Below are positions 1 through 11,800 of a stretch of DNA of 64,000 nt, in pieces (position 1 is the stretch's first letter; every line of letters begins with the position of its first letter). Position numbers and translations under genes: made by a program. Below the pieces are notes generated by a model. The model ran no database searches, was not told the DNA's origin, and saw nothing but the letters and a program-made list of their open reading frames with translations. The DNA is from Babylonia areolata (lineage: Eukaryota > Mollusca > Gastropoda > Neogastropoda > Buccinidae), in contig NC_134879.1 of NCBI RefSeq assembly GCF_041734735.1, forward strand, positions 4,451,884 through 4,515,883, read 5' to 3'.

Positions 1-56
1 AACCATGATTGAGCCATGCCTCAAATTCCAAAGAGCCAAAGGCATGCTCAAGCCTG

Positions 57-130
57 AGAGACAGGGATAAAGAAAGAGACAGACAGACAGAGACAGACAG
101 AGACAGAGACAGACAGACAGAGACAGAGAG
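57..130. repeat. (AGAC)n-type microsatellite
   Basis: Impure tandem of AGAC and AGAGAC units seen directly in the sequence. No gene is seen in it. Confidence 0.85.
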
Positions 131-350
131 TTTGTAAGTGTATTTGTGACTAAAAGTACATCCAGCAGCCGGCCATGCTAAATCAACAACTTCTCCATCT
201 TCACCGGTACGGGTACAGGTACAGAATTTGGGACTTTTTTTAAGCCTTTTTGGCTTTTCAATGCCCCTTCTTAATATAGAAATAGTTTAGGGTTGCATAC
301 ATGCATATGAAATTTTTTAAATGATCATTCATCAAAATCGAATGGTTTTA

Positions 351-560
351 TTAATGATTTAGAGTCATTGTATAGAAGACTCTTGAACTGGTCAATAGTT
401 TTAGCTGTTTTGTTGAATTATTCAGTGCATTCCATCCTTTAACAGCTCTAAATCTAAAAGAAAACTTACGAATATTTGTTCTGCAAAATTTTGTGAAAAG
501 GTTAGTATTTGAACTTCTGGTAGTATGGAGTTTGTTAGTAGAAAACAAGGTGCATCACAG
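351..560 (-). mobile_element. probable LINE 3'-end remnant (reverse-transcriptase C-terminal tail)
   Basis: A 65-codon minus-strand frame contains the pattern FSFRFRAVKGWNALNNSTKQL in pieces (key: an F-R-x-x-K-x-W-N-x-L core). That resembles the x-G-P-x-x-W-N-x-L-P motif found just before the end of CR1/L2/Jockey-type LINE ORF2 proteins. The copy is short and its ends are not visible. It lies inside the first intron of the unrecognised minus-strand gene. The assignment rests on one motif only. Confidence 0.4.
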
Positions 561-765
561 TGTATGAATCAATTCTGCCAAGTCTACGTACCTCCATGAC
601 GGTAGTTGCTCAGAGCAAGGATATCTGGGCAGTTAAGTGTTATATCAAAAGCAAAACAAAAACTGTCTCGATTCTGAAATAACAGTTATATTCCCAATCT
701 CGAGATACAAGCTACTTCGTACTTTCCTTTTAAATTAAGCGTTTCCCCTTTCAAAATAAACTTAC

Positions 766-826
766 CCAATTCTTGCAATTTTTCAACGGCGTTGTTGACG
801 CCTGGAATTTCGGTTTTTGCCGACAT
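766..826 (-). CDS. first coding exon of an unrecognised minus-strand gene
   Basis: The minus strand carries an ATG (826-824) followed by 20 codons beginning MSAKTEIPGVNNAVEK, then one base and a good GTAAGT donor (from 765). The exon therefore ends in phase 1 with a Gly codon likely continuing. The start lies 433 bp from the ZW10 start codon, head to head, as expected for a shared promoter. The peptide is hydrophilic and probably helical, with no signal peptide. The next exon is not found in bases 1-760, so it is likely outside the window. I do not recognise the family. Alternatively this is a chance ATG with a chance donor, but the divergent placement argues against that. Confidence 0.5.
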
Positions 827-1259
827 GTTTGCGGCGAGTGCTTCTTCACTTCTTCCTGAAATCTATCTCATCTCCGTCATCCTGCCACGGCCGCCATATT
901 GTTTACAGCAGTTTCATAGACTTGGTGAGTCGTAGTGGTTACGCTGAATTACAAGATTATCCTTTGATGGAAAGTTCGGCAAATTAGTTCAGCTATCATC
1001 TGTGAGTTCAAGACGCCGACATGAATGATACTTGATGTGCTGTTCAGAAACTGTAAACAAGTCTTTCCGTGATATTGTATGGGATACCAGGACAGGCGGT
1101 TGTCAACAACAAATTTTCCTCTTCCTCTCAAAGAGTTTACCGGAAGTGATAGTTGGCGCTTGAAGCATCTTTAAACTGCACATACATTCAAATGTAGATC
1201 ACACAGTTTTGCAAATTCTGTTTTTGAATAATTTCATCGTACCGTCACCATCATAAAAG
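827..1259. promoter_or_regulatory. divergent promoter region between the unknown gene and ZW10
   Basis: This 433-bp gap separates two divergent start codons. It holds a GCCGCCATATT sequence near 890-900, which resembles a YY1 site on the minus strand (consensus AAGATGGCGGC). It also holds ACCGGAAGTG at 1139-1148, an ETS/GABP-type site about 110 bp before the ZW10 ATG. No TATA box is evident. Site names follow known vertebrate consensus sequences; function here is inferred. Confidence 0.45.
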
Positions 1260-2817
1260 ATGGCATCGTTTGTTGCGGCAGTCTTGTCCTCGGCTGGTAA
1301 GTTTTAATCGTTTAGATTAATGAGAATGACACACGTGTCGGATGTATAAGTGACAGCTGATAGCAGACAGTCATATGTCCTGAACTGAAAACGAGAACGT
1401 CATTTTCCCAGAACTGCTCAGTTCTACTTCGCGTTTATTCTAAGTCAGTCAAACATGCACTAACATTTTAAAACCAATAATAGTGAAATAGGTAATTTCC
1501 ATGGCAACAGTCACATTTTACTGACACACAAATTCAGCCATTCCAAATTGGATATATGTATCATTTTTGTGTGTGCATTCATTGCTAACCTCTATAGATT
1601 CACATCCGAAAAAAGAAAAAAAAAGCTGCTGAAAATAACAGACTTGTTGTCAATATGTATGTGAACATAACACAGGTTATAAGTTTTACCTGCAGACAGG
1701 TAAGTGAATAACCAGATAATAAACATAGGTTCTGTGTGCATGAAAGGTTGAGCAGTCAAACTTTTACTAGTTTTAGACACCAAATATTGAAATCTTGATT
1801 CTTGATAGATGCTTGAGGCCTGGTAGTGGCCTGTTTGCCGTTCTGGGCTCATCACTATTCTAAACACTTGTATGCGTGGTTGAGACTCGTGGACTACAGA
1901 CTAGTGGTAGCACTCTGGGTTGTGGAGGGTGGGAATACTGGCCCAGTGAGTGTCCAAGCAGCCCTTGAGAGCAGCTAGTGTTGGGGCTGTCACCACCTCT
2001 TCTGGGAGATCATTCCAGGTGTTGATGACCCGTTCCACAAAGAAGGCACTCCGAATGTTGAGTTGACAGTGGACCTTGCTCAGTTTCAGGCTGTGTCCTC
2101 TGCTCACTTTGTTGCTGGAGAGCATGAACTGTGGCTTGTCCGTCTTGTATATGCCATGGACATATTTGTAGGTGTCAATCATGTCGAATGTTTCCTTCTG
2201 TGCTCAGAACTGGGCAGTTCGAGCGTGGCTAGCCTCTCTGAGTACCCCTGGTCCCTCAATGATCCGATGAGCTTTGTGGCGCGTCTCTGAGTATCCTAGA
2301 CTTCTCTGCAGAGGGTCTTCAATTGGGGATTCCAGACTGAGTATCCGTATTCAAGAATCAGTCATACCAGTGCCTTGAACAGTTGTATGAACAGGTCCTC
2401 AGTAAGAAAATCAAAGGATCTTCTGATGATTCCGATCACTTTGTTCGCCTTCAAGGTGATGCTTGCTACGTGGGCCTGGAAGTCAAGCTTACTGTCTATG
2501 AAGCCACCCAGATCTTTCTCCACATCACTTTCTGCAAGTGCCAGTCTGTAGTCATCTCCTTTGTTTGTCTTCCCTCTCGTGTAGTAAATGGCTTCAAACT
2601 TGTGGCTGCCTAGCTTAAATACACTACATTTCCCAGGATGAAATCTAAGAAGCCACTCACTTGACCACTGCTGGAGTCTGCCCAAAGAAATAATGCACAC
2701 CTAAGAACTTACGTCTCTATCTCAAGTATCTTTCCCAACTGCTCTTTCACTCTAGCTGACAAACACACACTCTCACAAAAGTACTCATACATGCTCGCGC
2801 GCGCGCGCGCACACACA

Positions 2818-2867
<50 letters not shown>

Positions 2868-5800
2868 CTTCACTCCTCCCCCACTTTCTCTCCCCCCTCT
2901 TCTTCTAACCACCTCCTCCCTCTCCTCTCTGTCTCTCCATTTCTATCGCCCTTTCTCTCTACTCCCTCTTTTCTGTCTCTGTGTCTCCCCCTCTCTTTCT
3001 CTCTCTGTCTCTCTCTCTCTCTCTCTCATACACACACACACACACACACACACAGTTCAATTTTTAGTGTTATATGTGATTAGGTTTATGACTGTTTAAC
3101 AGTTCATCTTGTTTTCCTTATTAAATTTGTAGCTACAGTGATTTGCTGATTTTTTTTTCATGTGATGATAATTGTACCTGTAGTATTTTTTTCATATTCA
3201 ACTTCCTCTGACAGTCTGTACCATAATTATGCTGCCAAAAGAAATAAGTGGTTGCAAGAGGCATTGTATGCTCTGGACTGCTGGAATTCAAGTAAACTAA
3301 GACTCCTGTGTTCACACACCAGGACAAAGAGAGTAGTCATCTGTGCACAGCAGCCTTGACTGAAAAAATAAAGTTCAGACCATTTCAACTGATCAAACCA
3401 GTAAACTGAGGTTCTGTTGTTTTAAAATCTACTTTATCTAACTCTTAAGTTACAACATATATCTCAAACTTTAAAGCTTGTCAGTAACGATCCTTATTGT
3501 TGGTTGTGTTTTTTTGTTTATTGTTTATTGAAGAAGAAAAAATTGTACCTAAAAAAAAAAAGTGAAAAAAACAACAACAAAATATGTGTGTGTGTGTGTG
3601 TGTGTGTACTTTTTAAAATCTTTGAACCCTCACCTAAACATTGTTCTAGCATTAAGATTTATCACGTTTAAACAGTTTTCTTGTTCTTGCAAATAAACCG
3701 CAAAGAAAAGGAACCAACTTTTACAGTATTTCTGGATGTGTCCACACATAATCCGAAGGGAAAACAGTATTATATTTTATGCATTTTTTTCCCGCAACAA
3801 TGTGGCACTGAAGCCTACTGATGTTGTAAACCCCCCAGGATTGAATGGGTTAAGTATCTGGACACTTTGTCATGTTATACTGTAGATATTCAAATAGATT
3901 TTCAAAATGTCCCATTGATTTTCCGTGAGCTGGGACATAGCCCAAGCTTTTGAATTTTTAGATGAAACCCTTTACACATAAAGTGAAAAGATGTTTCACT
4001 GAACAAATCCTCAGTAACAGCATTGCCTTGCAAGGACATCCTCCTCTGACAATCAGGAGAGAGAAAAAAGTGGCTTCTAAGGGATTCATTCAGGATGAGC
4101 GACATGTAGGCAGTCAACTCTGGAATGGTGTAAGAGATGAAGCAACAACAACAAAAAAAACCAACAACAAAACAACAAAAAAAGCACCTCCAAATGAACT
4201 GTGCTAACGAGTGTACTAATGCGGTCGGGGTTTCAGGTCAGATGGAGCGAGAAGAGATCAACGAAAAGCTGAGCATGCTGGGAAGACGCATGGAGGAGCT
4301 GAAGCTGGAGATCCATTCAGCCACCACGGCGACGGCCGCCACCTTTTCTGAATTTGAGTTTGAGTCCAGCTTTGACATCACTGCCGCACTGTCTGACAAA
4401 GTCCGGGCCATCTCGGAGGAAATGCAAGAATTGTCTCTCAAAGTGGAGACTGAGGTTAGATGTGAGATGTTGTGCTGTGTGGAGGAGAGTTGTTTTGTTG
4501 ATAATTAGTGGTGTTTCTGTGTGTTTGTGCATGGGTGACAGTGTGTGCATGGGCACAAAATGCTTAGTTTTAGGAAAACTTGCTGTTTGTCTTGGAGGTA
4601 TGCATGTGTTTAGGGAGTTGGAGAGGGGGAGGGTTTAGAATCCCCAAAATATGAAATATGAATAAATAAGTAAATAAATAACAAGAAGAGCAAAAGCAAT
4701 AACAGAAGTGTCTTGTCCATAACATAAGTCTGCTCTGTCTCTGAGGTTTTCTTTTGTCATTTATATCTCAGTCTTTTTGTCTACTTTTGTTTATCTGTCT
4801 TTTCTTCTCTTCTCTTCCTTCTCTCTTTTCTCTTTTTTTTTTTTTTTTTTATTACCAGTTATTGTATGTTTACTAGATTCATTGTTTCTGTCAGCCAGAC
4901 CAAGTGCAAGAGAGTACTGAATCTTTAAGCTGAGGGATATGACATGTGTTTCAGGTGAAAGGGCAGCTGAATATTTCCACCGGGGAATTTCAGTCATTGA
5001 CGCGGCAACTGGAACAGGTTACCGTGGTGATGGGGGTGCTGGAAAAGCTGACCAAGGCTCAGCAGCTGATGGAGACCATTGCCACGGCAAGCAGCGAGAG
5101 GAAATATTCTGAGGCTTCTTCTTCCTTGGTCCTCTTGGAGGAGGCTTTGAAACAGCCGTTGTGTGAACGCGAGGAAGAGGTCTGGTAGTGTGGGAATGTT
5201 GGTTTTTTTTGGGGGGGTGGGGGACTGCTTTATGTGGGTGTGAGTGGTTGTATCCATTTTGCCTTATAAGAAAGTAAAACACTGAATGAATTGCATTTGC
5301 TGCGTGCAGGTCTAGTGATGGGCTACTAATTATGCAGCATACAAAATCATCCTTTCACTCTCACATTGTCACTTGCAGACGTCATGTTATGCATGGATAT
5401 ACATTTTTGTTTAGCAGGGAAGTACAGAGATTGATCATAACTAAAACAGCTCTTTGGGTGCAGCCAAATGCTGTCCCTATCTGGTGGTGGACCTAGAGAG
5501 AAGCTGAGTATCCTTTAGGCCTGTTCCAATTTTGTTGTATCTATCTTTCTTTTTTATGAAACTGAATAAAACATTTCCTTTTTCTGTGACATTTTCTCTT
5601 CTTTTTTTTTCTCGTGTTTTGCTGAAAAGACTGATTTGGAGTTGATAGTTGGTGAGAATGATTGAGACAGACTGATGACTTGTTTATCATTTCTTGTGTT
5701 TAGCAGAATCTGGAAACATAACCTATATTTTTTAAGTACATTGAACAACTTTCCTTTTTTGTTTTGATTTATTGTGCATTAATACAAGCTTGGTCTTGTT

Positions 5801-8800
5801 TAGTTGTTATCTCATGGTTACAAACACTCCTGAAAAAACAAAACCCCCCAAAAACGGAGTATGGCTGCCCTCATGGCGGGATAAAAACGGTCATACACGT
5901 AAAAGCCCATTTGTTGTACATACCAGTGAACGTGAGAGTTGCAATCTATGAACAAAGAAGAAGAAACAAAAACAAAACACACCCATGTTGAAGAAAACAC
6001 CACCAACAGTGCTTTTGTTCATACATGAGCATACAAAAAGATCACTTTCTATAATTGATTTCCTGTCATTATTGACTTACAGATTAAAATCATGGTGGCT
6101 GTTCGTATTCAAGTTGAAGTGCTGAAGCAAAAGCTCATCCAAGACCTCAACGATGCCTGGAAAGAAACTGTGTTCTGGACTAGCTTGGATGGTGCATCTA
6201 AGAAAGAGAAACCTGCAAAGGGCGAGACGAAAGGCGTGGCTTCTCAGGATGAAGACATCCGTCAGTGGGAACTGAGACTGCCCAAGAGCGATAGCACCGC
6301 AGAGCAGCAAACATTATCAGAGGTGATGCAGTGATGATTTATTTGTGAATTGCATTGTGCAAGGAATTGATGGTAGTTTTATTACGAAATCATAAAACCA
6401 CCTTGACTACTGTGGTTTTGTCAAGATAAATGTTTGAAAGCAGGCATTTGTTATGTGTGAATTGCATTGTGCAAGGAATTGATGGTAGTTTTATTACAAA
6501 ATCATAAAACCACCTTGACTACTGTGGTTTTGTCAAGATAAATGTTTGAAAGCAGGCATTATGAGTTTGTATAGGATGAAGATGTTGGTACAGATACCTG
6601 CATTATTTCTCAATTTATGAAGACAAACATGCACAGAAAACTGAACGCATAGACAGAAAACGTATATCTGTAAGTGCTTTCACTCACTATTCTCTGTCCC
6701 TTTCTCTCTTGCACATACTCATGCATGTATGCCCTACTTTGTACATCAACTACATGCTTACATAAATACTCTTGATGTATTGATGTAATTAGATTTATCC
6801 AAGCATGATTATCAGCTAGATAAATGTAGTCACATATTTTTCTAGTTTTGTTTGTTTTTGTTTAAAGATGGTGACAGCGTTAGAAGAAGTCAGTCAGCTG
6901 GACAGAAAACTTCAAGCACTAGGGCGCCACCTTGTACAGAACATCTTTCCCCTGACCCTCTACTGGCAGAAAGTGGTCGTCACGGAAACCCCCTTGTCCA
7001 GTGGCAAACAGGTGACAGAAGAAACAGTTTTCTTTGTTTTTCTTTTGGTAGAACTAGAAAAAAAAACAAGCATGTGTGTATTTCATTATCTGTTTCCATG
7101 TACATCCCTCATTGGGAGTACAGACGGAGGTGAGTGAATGTAAGTGAGTATCATTTTCTAGTTGTCTTTTGTTCTGAAAGCTGTGTGGTGTTTCTCTGTT
7201 TATTTCTGTTTGTTATATGGCTGAACACTGCAGCTGCCATTTCTGTTCCTGTTGTTGCTCTCATTTGTTTTGCTTATTAACCCCTTCCCTTCCCTTGCCC
7301 ATCTTTCACACACAACCAATGTCTACATCCCAGTTTTAGCATAAAGGCTATACTTCTGTTTTTGTGCCATGTACTAATATACAAAGGGAAGCAGCTGCTG
7401 TTTCTGCTCTTGTTTTGAAAAAGAAAATTGTTGATTATGAGGTCTATCATATTCATTATCATCATCATTCTTTTTTGTTATCAGTATTACTGCTATTGTT
7501 CTTACGATTGCTGCTGTTGTTTCTGTTACATGCTGTTTTCCTTTTGCCATAGTTCTGGCACTTTTAATTTTATTGGTATTAATTTGTAAACTATATCATT
7601 TGTAAATTACATCATTAGAGTGAAGTCTTACAGGTTTGAGCCTTGCTTCAGTCTTAAGATTTCTTTTTCTCCTTTAAATCTGTCTTTGTTAATTCAGCCT
7701 GAAGATTTTGGGAATCTTTCAGAGTGCTGTGGCATCCTCCACTCTTTCGCTGGAATGATTTTTTACAAATAGTGTACAGTACATTATAATTGATTGTGCT
7801 GATCCTCAACTGAAATGCTGGCAGTTGATCGTGCTTTAAACCAAGAGTTTGGTTACAATGGGTAAATTACTTAAGGCAACGCCACTGCACTGTTAAACTT
7901 TTCACTGGTTTAGTTTGTCTTATTTTATCTTATGTCATTTTTATGCTGTTTTACACAAACTTGGGATAGGCTTTCAAGGGCTGATCAGCTCATTGGGTTT
8001 ATATGAAGGTCAGGCATCTAATGATTTTTTTTTTTTCAAACAGCAGATGTGGTGTAGCATATGCATGCACTGACACCTCCTTGAAACTGAACTTACCATT
8101 ACAGCTACCGTTACATCTTCTGTTCCCAGGTGGTGGTGAAGGCGACAAGCGAGCGCAAACTTCCCAGCTGCCTGGACGTGTTCTCTGTGGTGGGCAACCT
8201 CCTAGACCTGTTGAACGACAGCTTGCTCCACGTCCAGGTGGAGCGCAAAGCAGGGCAGGACGCGGAGGGCTGTCAGGTCACCTTGATGAACCTCCTGGGC
8301 GATGAGATTGCAGAGAAGGTGGGTGGGGGTGCATGCAGAACTGCTGTTTTTTTTGTTTGCTTCTTGTTCGGTTTTTTTGTTTTGTTTTCTTTTTGTTTTT
8401 TTGTTGTTTTTTTTGTCCTTCTCTTTCTCCTCCTCCTTGATCTTTTTCTGGTTGTTAGTTTATTTTTTGATATAGCAGTGAAGAATAGGAGTAAATTTCT
8501 ATTTGATTACACCTACTTTTTTGTGACTCACTGGTGCGGAATTGGATAAGGGTCTGATTCCCGTCCTGTGCAAAATACTAAGTTTATTTTGATCTGACAA
8601 TTATTGTATAATTCTATGAATTGTGTGTGCGCATGCTCATGCATTTGCAAATATATATTGTTCATATCAGTTCCTGTCTAAAATCACACTTTGTGAATTG
8701 ATGTTTAATTAAAAAAACAAAACAAAAAAAAACCTGAAGCACTCATCAATTTTAGGGTGAGCCATGTTTGCAGTGGATGTGTATGCATTATTTACATTTA

Positions 8801-11800
8801 TCTGTCTGTCTCAGTGTAGGTGTCCCCTTCATTCATTTAGTTGTGTTAGTAAGATGCTGTTGCTGTCAGCAAGTCTTTTTGTGTGCAGGTTATCTGTTTT
8901 CAGTGTTGACGCACAAACGTTGCTTGTTTTTATCAGGTTCTGGATGGCATCGTCAAAGAGTGTCTGTCCCATGCCATACCAAGCACCAACAAAGAACTGG
9001 AATCGTTTCACGAGGTGATTGCTGTCACCAAGAAGTTTCAGGACAAACTGGTTTCAATGGGTTTTGTCAGTGAGGATTCTCGCATTCTGCTGGATTATGT
9101 GGAGAACGTCAACGTGCTGTTTGCCAACAAGAAGTGTCAGAGCATTTTGGAGCGAGCCCGTGGACTCATGACTACAGATATACATGATACTGCATTGGTG
9201 AGTGTTGTGCTGGTGGCAGATTCCATTCAGATAGGGAGTTGATTCCATTCACTTCAGTCTGTTTTATTGTCCATTTTTAGTCAAACTGGTAACACGAGTC
9301 TGTTTATGGAGAGAAAAAGTGGCATAACCTCTGCTTAAGTTTCAACTCACATACAACAACTTATATACAGCACTTTATTATGCCTTTGCACCAGCATTGA
9401 CTGAATTTTCAAACTATGAATAGTTACCATAGTCTGTAGAGCCAGATAGCATTTGTAAAGAAACATTCAGCAACTTGGTAATCAAGATTCTGCATTTGCA
9501 AAACAAAGACAGAAAAACTCAAAACGACTTGGCAATCAAGATTGTGATGGTGAATTCAGAATTGAATAGCATTTGCAAAACAAAGACAGAAAAACTCAAA
9601 CGACTTGGCTATCGAGATTCTGATCATGAATTCAGAATTGAATAGCATTTGCAAAACAAAGACAGAAAAACTCAAAACGACTTGGCTATCAAGATTGTGA
9701 TGGTGAATTCAGAACTGTACATTCCAGATATCATCGGATGCCTCGCCTGGAGAACTGCCTCCACTGGACAAGGCCGGTGGTCCAAGTAAAGAAAAGTCCA
9801 GGAAAGTGGAGATGGCCAGTGATCCGCTGCTCAGTGATTCCACGTTTCGCATGCCAACATGCAGAGTGAGGTAGCTTTGTTTTCTTGTCTTTTGTTGGAC
9901 TGTAAGTCAAGAAACTTCAGTACAAACATTTTGGATTGTCATCAGTTTGGTCTCCACTGAAATCGCTGCAAATACTGCTTCAACAAAAGTGTTAGGAAAC
10001 TCTGTATGTACGTTTATCCCTGGTCTTTTGTCTTGCCACTAATATCCTTATTTTCTGTGAGCAGTTTTTTTAGTTTATTGAATTTTATTACATACGTCAA
10101 AAGAGGGCGCTAGCTAACGTCACAAAGGGGAGGTTACCTACTTCCAGGGGGTTATCGGCCGTAGTTGCTTTCGTTTTCTCTGTATAGGTGGATAGTAGTT
10201 TGCACAGGACAGGAATGTCAGACCCCTGCCGGAGTCTGCACTAGTTGGGTCACGGTAAGTATTTTATTTAAATGTAATTTTAGATAGAAAATTTCCTTTT
10301 GATTATTTCTTCTATTAAAAAAAAATGTTTTTGTGCTCTTCTCTTTTGTTCCTTTAGCAGTTGGTCAACTTGTGACCAACACACTGGGGCTTTGCATAGG
10401 TCAAGGATATGCCTCTTTCACAACCACCCATACTCCCTCCCCACCCTTTTTTGTTTAGATCAGATTGATTGGTCGGCACAATCTGACACCTCTTTGAAAC
10501 TGTTTAGAAGCAAACAAATCAAAACCTAAAGCTTGTGAATGACAGCGAACACACTTAAAGTTATGGTGTTTTTTTTTCTATATGAATTATAATTATGCAA
10601 ATTGCATTATAGAATCTTTTTTTCTTTCCCCGCCCCCCCCATACCCCCCATTAACTCACATTGTTAACTATGCCCATTGATGGTTTGACCCTTACAGTGT
10701 GTGCATACAAGAGTTACTGGACCTGGCATACTCCACACTCAACGAAGCGTCCTCCAGCTCCCCACAGTGTGCAGTGCAGATGTTCTATGCAGTACGCAAC
10801 ATCTTTGAGCTGTTCTGCAGCGTCTTCCCCACCTACCATGCCCACAGCCTGGCCAACTTCCCCCAGCTTACAGGTAAGCTGCCCAAGGAATCATACATGC
10901 GGATTCTAGTGGGTAGTGGGGGTCTGGAGTCGACCGGAGGAAGTGGAGGTGGCGTGGGGTTGGCGTTGCTGAGAGAGCCAGAGGTAGAGGGCCCAGACTG
11001 ATCGCGAATCGATTGCGATCGTGCCTTAATTTTAGCCCAATCTCCTACATATTTGTGCGACCTGTTTGAAGACATAATTGGACACAAAACAGAAACGCCA
11101 AAGAATCGATAGACCGATAGAAATTGCGAAAAACTTAGCCGTATGAAGTGCACAGGAACAGGTGTCGAGATGGCTGCCGGAAAAAGAGGGCGCTAGCCAT
11201 GGGGACAAAGGGGACGTTACCTACTTCCGGGAGGTTATCGGCCGTAGTTCTCTCATTTTCTCCGCATAGGCGGATAGTAGTTTGCACAGGACAGGAATGT
11301 CAGACCCCTGCCAGAGTCTGCACTAGTTGGGTCACAGTAAGTATGTTATTTAAACGTAATTTTAGATAGAAAATTTTCTTTTTGTGTGTGTGTGAATGTG
11401 TGCAGTTTTGGTGGCGTTTGTCGCATCCCGCTCATTCTGAATTCCCCGTACACAGCCACACCCGCCTCGGCCTATTCTCATTCCCATGGAAGGCGTTGCG
11501 CAGGGAGCTTCCACTGTTATGTTGCCATTTTTGTTGGAGGAGGATCACAAGTCTGATTTTACATTGTTTACCTTTGGTTTAAATAATCTTTAATTGTTCA
11601 ACAGTACACATGATCACAATTCAAACAAAGACAAAAGAGCATCAACAAACTTAAAGCTTATTCTGTGCTCACAACATTGCACTTCAGTTTTAACATGATG
11701 GCTGATGAACAGTATCATTTGTATCAAATAACATTCATAAACAGTAAGTAATGAAATAATGAAATAAAACAAATAAATACATAATATAGTAAAATAATGC

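Noticed and set aside
2709-3099. Frames with CVCVCV and THTHTH runs
   Set aside because: Translations of CA/CT microsatellites; the same applies to similar frames near 28100, 29380, 32570, 45360, 57600 and 61350.
3962-4207. Plus-strand frame MKPFTHKVKRCFTEQ... just before ZW10 exon 2
   Set aside because: The protein-like look is weak, no splice sites join it in frame to exon 1, and the family has no such segment; exon 1 joins exon 2 directly in frame.
9492-9716. Regularly spaced direct repeats that could suggest a CRISPR array
   Set aside because: Units are contiguous with no unique spacers and lie in an animal intron; ordinary tandem duplication.
10250-11345. GTAAGTAT inside dispersed repeat R as a host exon donor
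   Set aside because: It occurs in copies on both strands and outside the genes, no coding exon precedes it, and the ZW10 frame is complete without it.
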